The notes: generated by a model not told the origin, from the letters alone. DNA of 64,000 bases from Oceanimonas doudoroffii (GCF_002242685.1 NZ_NBIM01000001.1:1116001-1180000), one strand, 5' to 3'. Shown: positions 17,390 to 26,385, counted from the first letter of the stretch. Program-made: numbers and translations.

Positions 17390-19444
17390 ATGCCAAGCCC
17401 CGATTACCGCGCCCTGGTGCGGGCCAATTACCGTCAGTTAAGCCAGTCAATTCAGGGCTTTAAACCCAGACGGGAGCAAAACTTCCTGGTGGCGGAAATC
17501 GGCAAGGTGCTGCTGGGCCAGTACGACTCTGCCCGGCGCATTCTGGTAGCCGAGGCCGGCACCGGCATCGGCAAATCACTGGCCTATCTGCAGGCCAGCA
17601 TTCCCTGGGCCCGGCTTAACAATAAAAAGGTGGTGATCTCTACCGCCACCCTGGCGCTGCAGGAGCAACTGGTCAACAAGGATCTGCCGCTGTTTCAGCC
17701 CCACTGCCAGCCCACCTTTACTTTCACCCTGGCCAAGGGCCGCGCCCGTTACTGCTGTCACCAGCGACTGCAAAGCCTGGTGCAGGGAGAAAGCCAGATT
17801 GGCCTGTTTGAAGCCACCGATGCACTCACGCCTGAACAGCAAGCGCAGCTGACGCAGTTGTGGCGGGCACTGCAAGACGGCAGCTGGGCCGGCGACAGAG
17901 ACGGCTGGGCCGAGCCCATTGATGATGCCCTTTGGCAACAACTGCAAACCGAGCGCCACAGCTGTCAGCCCCAGCTGGGCCATAGCCAGTGTCCCTTTCA
18001 CCTGGCCCGGGCCGAGCTCGACAAAGTGGATGTGATCGTGGCGAACCACGCCCTGCTGCTGGCGGATCTGGCCATGGGCGGCGGCATTATTCTGCCCGAG
18101 CCGGAAAGCTGCGTGTATGTGCTGGACGAGGCCCATCATATCGCCCATATCGCGCGGGAGCAGGGCTCGGCACGGCTGGCACTGCGCAACACTCGGCGCA
18201 ACCTGGAACAATTCAATAAACTGCTGCCCACTATTGCCGCCGCATTGAAGGACGAGGGCCAGGGTGCCGTTAACCGTACTCAGCAAGCGCTGCAACAGCT
18301 GATCCCGTCCCTGAACGAGCTTTATAAACAGTTGCAGGCCGCCCTGCGCCGGCAAGAGCTCGTTCCCGACGACCAGGGCTGCCTGCGCTTTACCGCCGGA
18401 GAATTGCCCGAGCTACTGAGCCATACCCTCACCACCCTCAAGGACGAACACAAGCAACTGGCCCAGGGGCTGGGGCGACTGCAAAGCGCCCTTGCCGAAG
18501 CGCTCAAACAACAGCCTGGCAACAGCACAGTATCGGGCGCCATGGCATCGGTCAGCCTACAGCAGTTGCATGCCGACGAGGCCCTGGGATTGTGCGAACT
18601 CATGCTGAAGGCGGTGGGGCCCAAACACACGCCGCCGGCACGCTGGCTGGAGCAGGGCAAAAACGACATTACCCTGTGCGCCACGCCACTGGCGGTGGGA
18701 CATTTGCTGGAGCAATGGTGCTGGTCCCGAGCGGCGGCGGTGATCATGGTGTCGGCCACCTTTACCGCCCTGAACGACTTCAGTTATTTTCGCCGGGCCG
18801 TGGGCCTGCGCGCCGACGACGGCAGCCAGTATCTGCGACTGAACTCACCCTTTGATTACCAGGGCTCACGCCTGATTATTCCCCCACTGCCCTGCGAGCC
18901 CCAGGATGCCGGCTTTGACGACCTGCTGACGAAGGAAATTCCCCGCTGGCTGAAAGACCAACAAGCCAGCCTGGTGCTGTTTTCGTCCTACCGGCAAATG
19001 AATGCCGTGGCCAAGACCTTGCGCGGCAAGGGCCATTCCCTGCTGGTGCAGGGAGAAGCCGGGCGCCAGGCACTGCTGGAGCTGCATCGCATGAAGTGCG
19101 ACGGCAACCAGCCCAGCGTGCTGTTTGGCACCGGCAGCTTTGCCGAGGGGCTGGACCTGCCCGGCCATTACCTGACCAACCTCATTATCACCAAGCTGCC
19201 CTTTGCGGTGCCCACCTCACCGGTGGAAGAAGCCATGGCCGAATGGATCACCATGAGTGGCGGCAACCCCTTTATGCAGCTCACCGTGCCCGAGGCTTCG
19301 CGCAAACTCATTCAGGCCTGTGGCCGTCTGCTGCGCACCGAAACCGACAAAGGCCGCATTGTGCTGCTGGATAGGCGTCTGGTCACCCGCCGCTATGGCT
19401 CTGCACTGCTCAATGCCCTGCCCCCCTTTACACGGGAATCGTGA
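17390..19444 (+). CDS. dinG: ATP-dependent DNA helicase DinG
   Basis: DinG is a superfamily 2, XPD-like 5'-3' helicase with an iron-sulfur cluster that resolves D-loops, R-loops and forks. Walker A is AEAGTGIGKS (residues 54-63), the DEAH box lies at 246-249, and the C-terminal motif VI region is IQACGRLLRTETDKGRIVLLDRRLVTRRYG. The length of 684 residues is slightly shorter than E. coli (716). Cysteines in the cluster region are C122, C123, C192 and C201. E. coli has one before the 70-residue insert and three after it, so the fourth ligand here may be supplied by the CC pair. Confidence 0.9.
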   Translation: MPSPDYRALVRANYRQLSQSIQGFKPRREQNFLVAEIGKVLLGQYDSARRILVAEAGTGIGKSLAYLQASIPWARLNNKKVVISTATLALQEQLVNKDLPLFQPHCQPTFTFTLAKGRARYCCHQRLQSLVQGESQIGLFEATDALTPEQQAQLTQLWRALQDGSWAGDRDGWAEPIDDALWQQLQTERHSCQPQLGHSQCPFHLARAELDKVDVIVANHALLLADLAMGGGIILPEPESCVYVLDEAHHIAHIAREQGSARLALRNTRRNLEQFNKLLPTIAAALKDEGQGAVNRTQQALQQLIPSLNELYKQLQAALRRQELVPDDQGCLRFTAGELPELLSHTLTTLKDEHKQLAQGLGRLQSALAEALKQQPGNSTVSGAMASVSLQQLHADEALGLCELMLKAVGPKHTPPARWLEQGKNDITLCATPLAVGHLLEQWCWSRAAAVIMVSATFTALNDFSYFRRAVGLRADDGSQYLRLNSPFDYQGSRLIIPPLPCEPQDAGFDDLLTKEIPRWLKDQQASLVLFSSYRQMNAVAKTLRGKGHSLLVQGEAGRQALLELHRMKCDGNQPSVLFGTGSFAEGLDLPGHYLTNLIITKLPFAVPTSPVEEAMAEWITMSGGNPFMQLTVPEASRKLIQACGRLLRTETDKGRIVLLDRRLVTRRYGSALLNALPPFTRES

Positions 19445-19566
19445 CACTGGCATGGCTTTGCCAATTGCGTCCGGTTTTATAAATTGTCACAATTTGCCGG
19501 TTTACTTATCATGATTTCGATAACGAAACGCCCCTTGCGGGCAATACGGCTCAGGAGCCCATCACA

Positions 19567-20202
19567 ATGAAACTGCGTATTACCCTCGCCGCCCTGGCCG
19601 CGGCCGGTTTTTCCCTTGGCGCCAGCGCCGCCACCTTTGAAGCTCAGCAGCCCTATCAAATTTTTCTGGTGAACGGCGAAAAGGCCTCCAGCTCCGCTAT
19701 TCGGGAAGCTCATGAAGTGGCCCTGAATGAAGGCAAAAACCAGCTGGCCATCGGCTATACTCAAGATTACTCCACCCGTTCCGACACACGAGTGCTGAAC
19801 GGCGATCCGGTCATCATTAAACTGGACAACGTGCCCGCCGATGCCGAACTGGCCATTACCTATCAAGAGCCCCTCAACTACCAACTGGCCAGGCAGTTCC
19901 TGCGCGAGCAGGACACTCACCTTACCGTGGTGGACAAGCGTAACGGCCAGACCGTTGACGCCGAGATTACTGCCATTCCCATGCCCGCCGGCCTGAACGT
20001 GGCCGAAGGCATTCAGGAGTACCTGATGGAAACCCGCCAGGCCTTTAACGGCCGCACCGAGGCCGCCGTGGCCGCCGCCCAGGAAAAGTTTGGTGACGCC
20101 GTGCTGGACGCCGACGCCATGGAAATGCTGCAGCACTGGTGGAATGCCGCCGACGCCGATACCCGTCGTGCCTTCCAGATCTGGGCCATTCAGCAGCAGT
20201 AA
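19567..20202 (+). CDS. yccT: YccT/DUF2057 family periplasmic protein
   Basis: A 211-residue secreted protein with signal peptide MKLRITLAALAAAGFSLGASA. It shows the DUF2057 (UPF0319) pattern: FEAQQPYQIFLVNGEKASS near the mature N-terminus, EVALNEGKNQLAIGY, and a C-terminal LQHWWNAADADTRRAFQIWA helix. In enterobacteria YccT has been reported to limit curli fibre formation (CsgI). Whether that holds here is unknown, since no curli genes are in the window. A strong terminator follows. Confidence 0.88.
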   Translation: MKLRITLAALAAAGFSLGASAATFEAQQPYQIFLVNGEKASSSAIREAHEVALNEGKNQLAIGYTQDYSTRSDTRVLNGDPVIIKLDNVPADAELAITYQEPLNYQLARQFLREQDTHLTVVDKRNGQTVDAEITAIPMPAGLNVAEGIQEYLMETRQAFNGRTEAAVAAAQEKFGDAVLDADAMEMLQHWWNAADADTRRAFQIWAIQQQ

Positions 20203-20223
20203 TATAAGGCACAAAAAATAGAA

Positions 20224-20264
20224 AGGACCGGCGTCATTTGAACAATGACGCCGGTCCTTTTTTT
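20224..20264 (+). terminator. Rho-independent terminator after yccT
   Basis: AGGACCGGCGTCATT pairs with AATGACGCCGGTCCT (15-bp stem, 5-nt loop), followed by a run of seven or more T. Confidence 0.96.
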
Positions 20265-20267
20265 GCT

Positions 20268-20804
20268 TCAGAACCCCGATCCCGGTTGTTTCAGGAACTC
20301 CCGCTCTTCGGGGGTCGATGGCCGGCCCAGAATGGCGTTGCGGTGGGGATAACGGCCAAAGCGGGAAATAATGTTGCGATGGCGATGCTCAAAATCCAGG
20401 TTGTCGGCAAAGCCCAGGCGTTCAAACAGTGCCAGGGCCTGGTCGTGAATGTTGAGCGACTCGCTGTGCATAAAGGGCAGATACAAAAACAGCCGTTGCT
20501 GTTGGCTTAATGCCTGCTCGGCCCCCTGAGCGATGGCTTCCTGGGCCAGCACCAGAGCCATGCCGTCGGCGGCAAAGGCGTTCGGCTCACCCCGGTATAT
20601 GTTGCGGGAAAACTGGTCGAGCACAATGATCTCGGCCAGCCGGCCCGGAGCGATCAACCGCCATTCAAACAGTTCTCCCTGACAGGCGCGCCGGTGCAAT
20701 TGGCCGAAGCGCTCGGCAATGGCTGCATCCAGCGCCGCATCCTTGCGCCACCACTGGGCCGGTGTCAGCTCTTCAAACCAGAATTCCAGCACGCCTTGAT
20801 ACAT
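20268..20804 (-). CDS. DUF924 family protein
   Basis: A 178-residue cytoplasmic, all-helical TPR-like protein of unknown biochemical role. The DUF924 signatures are visible: VLEFWFEELTPAQWWRKDAALD at the N-terminus, IIVLDQFSRNIYRG in the middle, LFLYLPFMHSESLNIHDQAL, and the C-terminal FGRYPHRNAILGRPSTPEE. I took the ATG at 20804 (MYQGVLEFW) because the longer reading adds residues not conserved in the family. It stands alone between a terminator and the yjiH-type gene. Confidence 0.9.
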   Translation of the reverse strand: MYQGVLEFWFEELTPAQWWRKDAALDAAIAERFGQLHRRACQGELFEWRLIAPGRLAEIIVLDQFSRNIYRGEPNAFAADGMALVLAQEAIAQGAEQALSQQQRLFLYLPFMHSESLNIHDQALALFERLGFADNLDFEHRHRNIISRFGRYPHRNAILGRPSTPEEREFLKQPGSGF

Positions 20805-20858
20805 GGTTCGCCCCCTACTTCGCCGCATGTGGCCGAAGTATAGAAGAGGCAACCCGCA

Positions 20859-22223
20859 TCAGAACACCCAGTGCGCCACCAGGGCAATCACCGGCAGGGT
20901 CACCAGGGTACGCATCAGGAAGATGACAAACAGCTCCACAATGTTTACCGGAATTTTGCTGCCCAGCAGCAGTGCGCCCACTTCCGACATATAAATAAGC
21001 TGGGTCACCGACAGGGCGGCGATCACAAAACGGGTCATGTCGCTTTCAATGGAGGTAGCCAGAATGGCCGGAATGAACATGTCGGCAAAGCCCACCACCA
21101 TGGTCTGGGACGCCGCCGCCGCCTCGGGAATTTGCAGCAGTTCGAGCAGCGGCACAAAGGGCATGCCCAACCAGCTGAACAGGGGCGTGGTTTCCGCCAC
21201 CACCAATGCCAGGGTACCAAACGCCATTACCACCGGCAGCACGCCCAGCAGCATGTCCAGGGCATTGTGCACACCGGCACGCACCACCTGCCCCAGGCTT
21301 TCCACTCGGCTGGCCCGGTTCAGTGCCAGATCCAGGCCATGACGCAGGCGTGAATAGCCCTCGGGAGTGGCTTCGGCGTCGGCCGGCCGGGCGTCACCAT
21401 TGATAAAGGTGTCTTTCTTCCAGCACAGCGGTGGCAGCCGCGGCACCACAATGGCCGCCACTATGCCGGCCAGACAAACGGCCCCATAGAAGGGCAAAAA
21501 CATGTGCTCCAGCTTGACCTGGGCCAACACCACCAGGCTGAAGGTAATGGACACCGCCGAGAAGGTGGTGCCGATCACCGCCGCTTCCCGCTGCGTGTAG
21601 TGTTTGCCTTCATATTGCTTGCTGGTGAGCAGTATGCCCACGCTGCCATCGCCGAGCCAGGACGCCATGCAGTCTACCGCCGAACGCCCTGGCAGGCGGA
21701 ACACCGGCCGCATAATGCGGGTAAGCAGAGTGCCCACCAGCTCCAACAGACCAAAATCCAGCAGCAGCGGCAACAACAGACCGGCAAAGATAAACACGGA
21801 AAACAGCACCGGCAGCAGATCGTTCAGCACCAGGCCGCCGGTGTCGCCGCTATACAGCAGCTCGGGCCCCACCTGGAAATGCACCATCAGCACAAAGGCC
21901 GCACCCAGCAGCCGGCTCACCAGCCACACCGGGCTCACGTTGAACAGGGTGTTGAGAAAGGCACTGTTGCCGATCCAGCAAGGCCTGGCCAGGGTGCCCA
22001 GCAAGGTCAATGCCGCCGACAGGGTCACCAGGCCGGTAACAATGGCGGGCAGCTCATCAGCCAACACGCCCTGCACGCTCTTGGCCAGCACCGCAATCAT
22101 GATGGTAATGTCGCCCTGCCAGGCCACCGGGGTCATGAACAGCAGGATCCCTGCCAGCGAAGGAAGCAGAAACATCAACCAGTTGCGGGTGATGCCCACC
22201 GGTTTCGTCAGCGTTTTTTCCAT
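20859..22223 (-). CDS. yjiH: YjiH family membrane protein (nucleoside-recognition GATE domain)
   Basis: A 454-residue multi-spanning inner-membrane protein. About eleven spans are likely, with GATE-type signatures such as GDGSVGILLTSKQYEGKHYTQREAAVIGTTFSAVSITFSLVVL and a second copy-like region MVVGFADMFIPAILA. The family is annotated as a transporter with nucleoside-recognition domains; the substrate is unproven. The ATG at 22223 has AAGGAG upstream. The 266-bp upstream region to tpm is AT-rich and contains TTACACTGTAA, a short palindrome that could be an operator. Confidence 0.88.
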   Translation of the reverse strand: MEKTLTKPVGITRNWLMFLLPSLAGILLFMTPVAWQGDITIMIAVLAKSVQGVLADELPAIVTGLVTLSAALTLLGTLARPCWIGNSAFLNTLFNVSPVWLVSRLLGAAFVLMVHFQVGPELLYSGDTGGLVLNDLLPVLFSVFIFAGLLLPLLLDFGLLELVGTLLTRIMRPVFRLPGRSAVDCMASWLGDGSVGILLTSKQYEGKHYTQREAAVIGTTFSAVSITFSLVVLAQVKLEHMFLPFYGAVCLAGIVAAIVVPRLPPLCWKKDTFINGDARPADAEATPEGYSRLRHGLDLALNRASRVESLGQVVRAGVHNALDMLLGVLPVVMAFGTLALVVAETTPLFSWLGMPFVPLLELLQIPEAAAASQTMVVGFADMFIPAILATSIESDMTRFVIAALSVTQLIYMSEVGALLLGSKIPVNIVELFVIFLMRTLVTLPVIALVAHWVF

Positions 22224-22489
22224 GAATACTCCTTGCCGCCGGGTTCCGGCCCGGCGTGAATGTAAATCGGTAATTGCGAACACGCCGAACTCCTCATTGC
22301 AGTCAATGCATAAAGAACGGAGAACTACGCATAATGCAGCACAAGAATCGGTGCCTGATGAATAGTTATTTTACAGGCAAAGATTTTGCACCAAAAGACA
22401 CAATTGGAATATTACACTGTAAATCGAGAGAAAAACCGGAGTTGCTTCTCAAAAATTTAACAACTTGACTCCAGACCCATAACAGCGGG

Positions 22490-23143
22490 TTATCGCCTCG
22501 TCAGCAAAAAGCACAGCTCGTCAAAAAAGGTGCAGTCACCCGCCGCCACCCTGGGGTGTTGCCGCCCTTGCTGCTGCCTGTCGAGCAGGCTGACCTCGAA
22601 GCGCGACTCAAACAGGGTACGCACTTCCGTCTCATCCACCGCAAAGGGGGGCGTTTGATCCTTGGCCGAGTCATGGTTCAGGGTCACCAGCAGCACGCGC
22701 CCGCCAGAAGTGATTAACCGGGCCATCAGATCGACATAGTCCGCCCGCATGGCGGGCGGCAGGGCAATCAATGCCGCCCGGTCGTAGGCGGCATTAAATT
22801 GACGACCCAGCTGTTCGGCGGCAAAAAAGTCCCCCGCATACAGGTGGTAGGGCGCACAGAGCCAGTGTTCAAAAGCCCCCTCGGCAGTGCGCTCGGGAGT
22901 GAGCCCGGCTTCCTCAAAAAAGCCCGCCACCGCCAGGGGCGACAGCTCAAAGCCGGCCACGGTATGGCCCTGTTCCGCCAGCCAGTGCATGTCCAGGCTT
23001 TTTCCGCACAGAGGAACCAGCACCTCGGTGCCTGGCCCGGCACCAGTGTGGTGCCAACAGGTACGTAAATGCAGATTAATGTCGCTCTGATGAAAGCCGA
23101 TGCGGGATGATTGCCAGCGTTGATGCCAGAAGTTCGCGTCCAT
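22490..23143 (-). CDS. tpm: Thiopurine S-methyltransferase
   Basis: A SAM-dependent methyltransferase of the TPMT family (217 residues), which in bacteria methylates thiopurines and oxyanions such as selenite or tellurite. MDANFWHQRWQSSRIGFHQSDINLHL is the typical TPMT N-terminus. VLVPLCGKSLDMHWLAEQGHTVAGFELS is the SAM-binding motif, and YDRAALIALPPAMRADYVDLMARLI follows as in the family. A terminator just upstream (23162-23192) separates it from the BCCT gene, so it should have its own promoter or depend on read-through. Confidence 0.95.
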   Translation of the reverse strand: MDANFWHQRWQSSRIGFHQSDINLHLRTCWHHTGAGPGTEVLVPLCGKSLDMHWLAEQGHTVAGFELSPLAVAGFFEEAGLTPERTAEGAFEHWLCAPYHLYAGDFFAAEQLGRQFNAAYDRAALIALPPAMRADYVDLMARLITSGGRVLLVTLNHDSAKDQTPPFAVDETEVRTLFESRFEVSLLDRQQQGRQHPRVAAGDCTFFDELCFLLTRR

Positions 23144-23161
23144 GATGGTTCTCTCGCCAAT

Positions 23162-23192
23162 AAAAAACCGGACTATGGCAGTCCGGTTTTTT
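23162..23192 (-). terminator. Terminator between BCCT gene and tpm
   Basis: AAAAAACCGGACT-ATGGC-AGTCCGGTTTTTT, a 13-bp stem with A/T runs on both sides. It ends the BCCT transcript and lies just upstream of the tpm start. Confidence 0.93.
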
Positions 23193-23247
23193 ATTCTCAA
23201 GGGAAAGTGCCTCAGTCACCGACTCCCATGTATGGCATCACTCCCCT

Positions 23248-24417
23248 TCATCTGCCACTGCTGGCGGCCCTGGCCGGCAGATCGACTCCTCGCCCTAGCT
23301 CCCGGCATTGCGCCCGGCGCTGCCAGAGCAGCACGGCGATCAGGGCATAGAGGCCGATTACCACCAGGCCCACCCATTCAATCTTGAGCGGCGTGAACTG
23401 GAACAGCAGCACCAGCACGAACATCAATGTCCAGTTCAACACCAGGTAACGCCCCTTGCCGAGCTTTTCCGCTTCCATGCCCAGGTTGGTGGTGTAGAGA
23501 CGGATCAACGAGTCGAGGGAGTTAATCACGAAAATCACGCCCACCACCACCATCGCCAACCGCAGCTCGTTGCCGATGGCAATGGCCTCGCTGAAGTGCA
23601 GATAGAGCACGGAGAACCAGATGGCGATGGGAATGGAAGGCACCACCAGCATGGCCAAACACAGTTGCCAGGCCGGCAGGCCGCCGGCAAAGCGGGCCAC
23701 AAACTGGCCGATCATGATGCTCCAGGAAAACCACCAGAACAGGTAAAAGGCATGGTAATCACTCATGGGCGTCACAAAACGGTGCAAATTGCCGAAGTAG
23801 TCGCCAATCTCCGCCATGGTGCCCGCCAGCGCCGGCACACCGGCGCCCGAGTTCACCGCCATAACCGCGATCAGTGCCACAAACAGCCAGGTGGAGGCCA
23901 CGCTTAGAAACTTCACATATCGCACGTCCGAGCTCGACCACACGGCGCACAACACCACCAGGGCCACCAGGCCATAGCGCAGCGCCGGCGTAATCCCCGT
24001 CACATAGTCCGGCAGGTAGCTGAGAAACAGATAACCAGTAAAGGCACAGGTGCCGATGATCACCAGATTGTTGATAAAACGCACCAGAGGCAACTCAAAC
24101 AGCCTCACCCTGGGCTCGATCAGCACAAAGTAAAAGGTGGTGAAAAAGTAAAAACCCCACACCAGAAAGCCCCAGAAGCCAAACTCGATGGCGAGCGGGC
24201 TGGCAAAGCCGTAGACAGACTCACTAACGTAAACCGGAAACTCGGTCAGTGGAAACATCACCAGGCCCACATCCAGGCCCGAGGTAAACAGAATGGCGAT
24301 AAAGGTAAACAGGGAGGTCGGCATCTCCCCCTTGCAGGGCACACGGCCGTAACGCAGCAATATCCACACCGACGCGGTCAACGTCAGCACAATGGCAACA
24401 GACAACACCATATCCAT
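23248..24417 (-). CDS. Short BCCT-type choline/betaine/carnitine transporter
   Basis: The BCCT signature region is recognisable in FWWFSWSIMIGQFVARFAGG followed by LAMLVVPSIPIAIWFSVLY, which matches the aromatic-rich helix 8 box and its flank. TSGLDVGLVMFPLTEFPVY corresponds to the helix 3 region. About ten to eleven spans are predicted. At 389 residues it is far shorter than ordinary BCCTs (about 500-680), mainly because both termini are short. The ATG at 24417 has AGAGGA at good spacing. A BetI-like palindrome lies 115 bp upstream, which suggests choline or betaine as substrate. It is monocistronic. Confidence 0.72.
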   Translation of the reverse strand: MDMVLSVAIVLTLTASVWILLRYGRVPCKGEMPTSLFTFIAILFTSGLDVGLVMFPLTEFPVYVSESVYGFASPLAIEFGFWGFLVWGFYFFTTFYFVLIEPRVRLFELPLVRFINNLVIIGTCAFTGYLFLSYLPDYVTGITPALRYGLVALVVLCAVWSSSDVRYVKFLSVASTWLFVALIAVMAVNSGAGVPALAGTMAEIGDYFGNLHRFVTPMSDYHAFYLFWWFSWSIMIGQFVARFAGGLPAWQLCLAMLVVPSIPIAIWFSVLYLHFSEAIAIGNELRLAMVVVGVIFVINSLDSLIRLYTTNLGMEAEKLGKGRYLVLNWTLMFVLVLLFQFTPLKIEWVGLVVIGLYALIAVLLWQRRAQCRELGRGVDLPARAASSGR

Positions 24418-24531
24418 GGAGAATCCTCTTTTGTTGGTTCCATCAATCAATTCATGCCCAAAGGCAACGGGTTTGTGGCTGGTTGACTTTCCCTCCTGAC
24501 AAGCATCATTGGCGCCGGCGACGCCACGTTT

Positions 24532-24545
24532 ATTGAACATTCAAT
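24532..24545. promoter_or_regulatory. BetI-like operator upstream of the BCCT gene
   Basis: ATTGAACATTCAAT differs only in the seventh base from the perfect palindrome ATTGAACGTTCAAT found 12 bp before betI (40483-40496). It lies 115 bp upstream of the BCCT start and is a good candidate site for the BetI repressor. Confidence 0.75.
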
Positions 24546-24748
24546 CAATGATTAACTTTATATGCAGAAAAAAAATCAATAGGTATCTGTTGCGACCCGA
24601 GGCATGCCTGTTCGCGACAAGGTGGAATGGGCCGAAAAGAGGGGTCTGTCAGCGGCGGTTGTATTGCCGAAGGCCCGTGCAGCAGGCCAGGCATTTACCG
24701 GAGCCAGAAAGGGTGCGCCAACAACAAAGGCGCTCAAAGGGGATATCG

Positions 24749-24776
24749 AAAAAAAGGACGGCATGGCGCCGTCCTT
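24749..24776 (-). terminator. Terminator of the acidic amino acid symporter gene
   Basis: On the minus strand AAGGACGGC-GCCAT-GCCGTCCTT is followed by a run of T (the plus-strand A-run at 24749-24755), 16 bp after the symporter stop. Confidence 0.93.
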
Positions 24777-24791
24777 GTCGAGTCGAGGCGA

Positions 24792-26069
24792 TTAGCCCCG
24801 GCGCACCTCGGCCGCAGGCTTGGTGCTGTTGTAAACGGTTTCGTCCAGCTCGTTTTCGCTCTTGCCGATCAGCACGGACACCATAAGATCACCGCACACG
24901 TTCACGCTGGTACGGGCCATGTCGAGGATACGGTCGATACCGGCCACAATGGCCAGGCCTTCCAGGGGCAGCCCCACTGTGGTCAGCACCAGCGACAGCA
25001 TGATCAAGCCGGCGCCGGGCACACCGGCGGTACCAATGGAGCCCAGGGTGGCGGTCATGATGATCAAAATGTAATCGGACATGGCCAGATCAACGCCAAA
25101 GGCCTGGGCCACGAACACGGCGCAAATACCCTGATACAGGGCGGTGCCGTCCATGTTGATGGTCGCGCCCAGGGGCAGCACAAAGCTGGACACGCCCTGA
25201 GACACACCCATTTCCTCGCGGGCCGCCTTGATGGTGGCCGGCAGGGTGCCGGAGCTGCTGGTAGTGGTGTAAGCCACCGCGGCCGGGTTGATCAGGCCTT
25301 TCAGGTAGCGCACCGGGTTCAGGCGACCCAGCACGCTGATCAGGCCACTGTAAACCACCAACACATGCACCAGCGAACCCACATACACCAGGGCCACCAC
25401 CTTGATCAGCGGCAGCAGCACCTCCAGGCCATACTTGCCCGCCACCCAGGCCATCAGACCAAACACACCATAGGGGGCCAACTTCATGATAATTTCGGTC
25501 AGCTTGTACATGCCTTCGGCCAGACTCTCAAACAGGCGAATGGCCGGCTGTGCCTTTTCACCACAGAGGGTCAGGGCAATGCCCAGACCCAGGGCGAACA
25601 CGATGATCTGCAGTATGTTGCCGGCAGCCATGGCGCCGATGGGGTTTTGCGGGATCAGCGCCAGCAGGGTCTCCACCAGGGAAGGGGCTTCGCTTGCCGA
25701 TACCGGCTCGGTAATGGTCATGTTCATGCCGGCCCCCGGTGTGAACAGCAGCGCCAGCATCAGGCCAATGGTAATGGCCACCGCCGTGGTACCCAGATAG
25801 AGCACCACCGACTTCAGGCCAATGCGGCCCATTTTGCGGGTGTCCTGCATGGAGGTCACGCCCACCACCAGGGAGCAGAATACCAGCGGCACAATCAGCA
25901 TCTTGATCGCGTTGATAAACAGCGTGCCAATCGGCTTCAACACTTCGGCGTCCGGCCCCATCAGGGTGCCCGCGATCACACCCAGCACCATGCCTACGAG
26001 AATTTTTTTCCAGAGCGCCAGTCCGCTCCAAAAGCCGCTACGGCCCTGATCTACTACTGTCTGTTCCAT
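24792..26069 (-). CDS. Dicarboxylate/amino acid:cation symporter (GltP/DctA family)
   Basis: An inner-membrane secondary transporter (DAACS family) for glutamate, aspartate or C4-dicarboxylates driven by protons or sodium. The 425-residue protein has the serine-rich re-entrant loop TTTSSSGTLPATI (HP1), the NMDGTALYQ motif of helix 7, the HP2 region ATLGSIGTAGVPGAG, and the AIVAGIDRILDMARTSVNVCGD segment of helix 8, where an Arg in this family favours acidic amino acids. AAGGA precedes the ATG. It lies downstream of a two-component system, and its own promoter is a near-consensus sigma-54 site, so the system very likely controls it. Nearby aspartase and racemase point to aspartate or glutamate. 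Confidence 0.94.
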   Translation of the reverse strand: MEQTVVDQGRSGFWSGLALWKKILVGMVLGVIAGTLMGPDAEVLKPIGTLFINAIKMLIVPLVFCSLVVGVTSMQDTRKMGRIGLKSVVLYLGTTAVAITIGLMLALLFTPGAGMNMTITEPVSASEAPSLVETLLALIPQNPIGAMAAGNILQIIVFALGLGIALTLCGEKAQPAIRLFESLAEGMYKLTEIIMKLAPYGVFGLMAWVAGKYGLEVLLPLIKVVALVYVGSLVHVLVVYSGLISVLGRLNPVRYLKGLINPAAVAYTTTSSSGTLPATIKAAREEMGVSQGVSSFVLPLGATINMDGTALYQGICAVFVAQAFGVDLAMSDYILIIMTATLGSIGTAGVPGAGLIMLSLVLTTVGLPLEGLAIVAGIDRILDMARTSVNVCGDLMVSVLIGKSENELDETVYNSTKPAAEVRRG

Positions 26070-26181
26070 CGTCAGTTCCTTGTTACTGATGTCGAGGTAT
26101 ACAGCCGGACGCGGCCCTGTGCGGGTGCACATCCGAACCATCGGTATCTGGCGCTCACTCGCCAATCCCTGACGTAATAAC

Positions 26182-26197
26182 AGCAAAGGCCGTGCCA
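26182..26197 (-). promoter_or_regulatory. Sigma-54 promoter of the symporter gene
   Basis: On the minus strand TGGCACG-GCCT-TTGCT matches the sigma-54 consensus TGGCACG-N4-TTGCW at every defined base. The predicted start is about 100 nt before the symporter ATG. Confidence 0.93.
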
Positions 26198-26275
26198 GCT
26201 TTTGACAAACAGTTAAGCAACTGTTTTTTAAATAATTTTTAATGAAAATTGAGTGACAGCGCCGAATGGAAGGGG

Positions 26276-26291
26276 TATAACCAGGGTTATA
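26276..26291. promoter_or_regulatory. Proximal enhancer candidate for the sigma-54 regulator
   Basis: TATAACC-A-GGGTTATA is an inverted repeat about 80 bp upstream of the -24 element, at the usual distance for NtrC-family activators. Its half-site recurs in the distal candidate. Confidence 0.7.
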
Positions 26292-26345
26292 AAGGGAACC
26301 AGCAGAAAACGGAAAAGTACAATTTTATCAAAAGGATAGAAAGGG

Positions 26346-26378
26346 TAACCCGGGTTATAACCCATCACCCGGGTTATA
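26346..26378. promoter_or_regulatory. Distal enhancer candidate, repeated palindromes
   Basis: TAACCCGGGTTA (26346-26357, perfect), the overlapping GGGTTATAACCC (26352-26363, perfect), and a further ACCCGGGTTATA (26367-26378). All share the GGGTTAT half-site with the proximal candidate. They lie about 150-180 bp upstream of the -24 element, just after the response regulator stop. Confidence 0.7.
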
Positions 26379-26385
26379 GGGGTTG

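Larger units (their letters stand above)
24418..24791. other. Gap between BCCT gene and acidic amino acid symporter
   Basis: This 374-bp stretch holds the BetI-like site (24532-24545) and the symporter terminator (24749-24776). The part between them, about 24600-24745, has codon-like composition on both strands, but the short ORFs there have no recognisable family or ribosome site. I regard it as non-coding or a gene remnant. Confidence 0.5.

Noticed and set aside
24576..24795. Short ORFs on both strands between the BCCT and symporter genes
   Set aside because: No ribosome site or family match, and they run into the symporter terminator.
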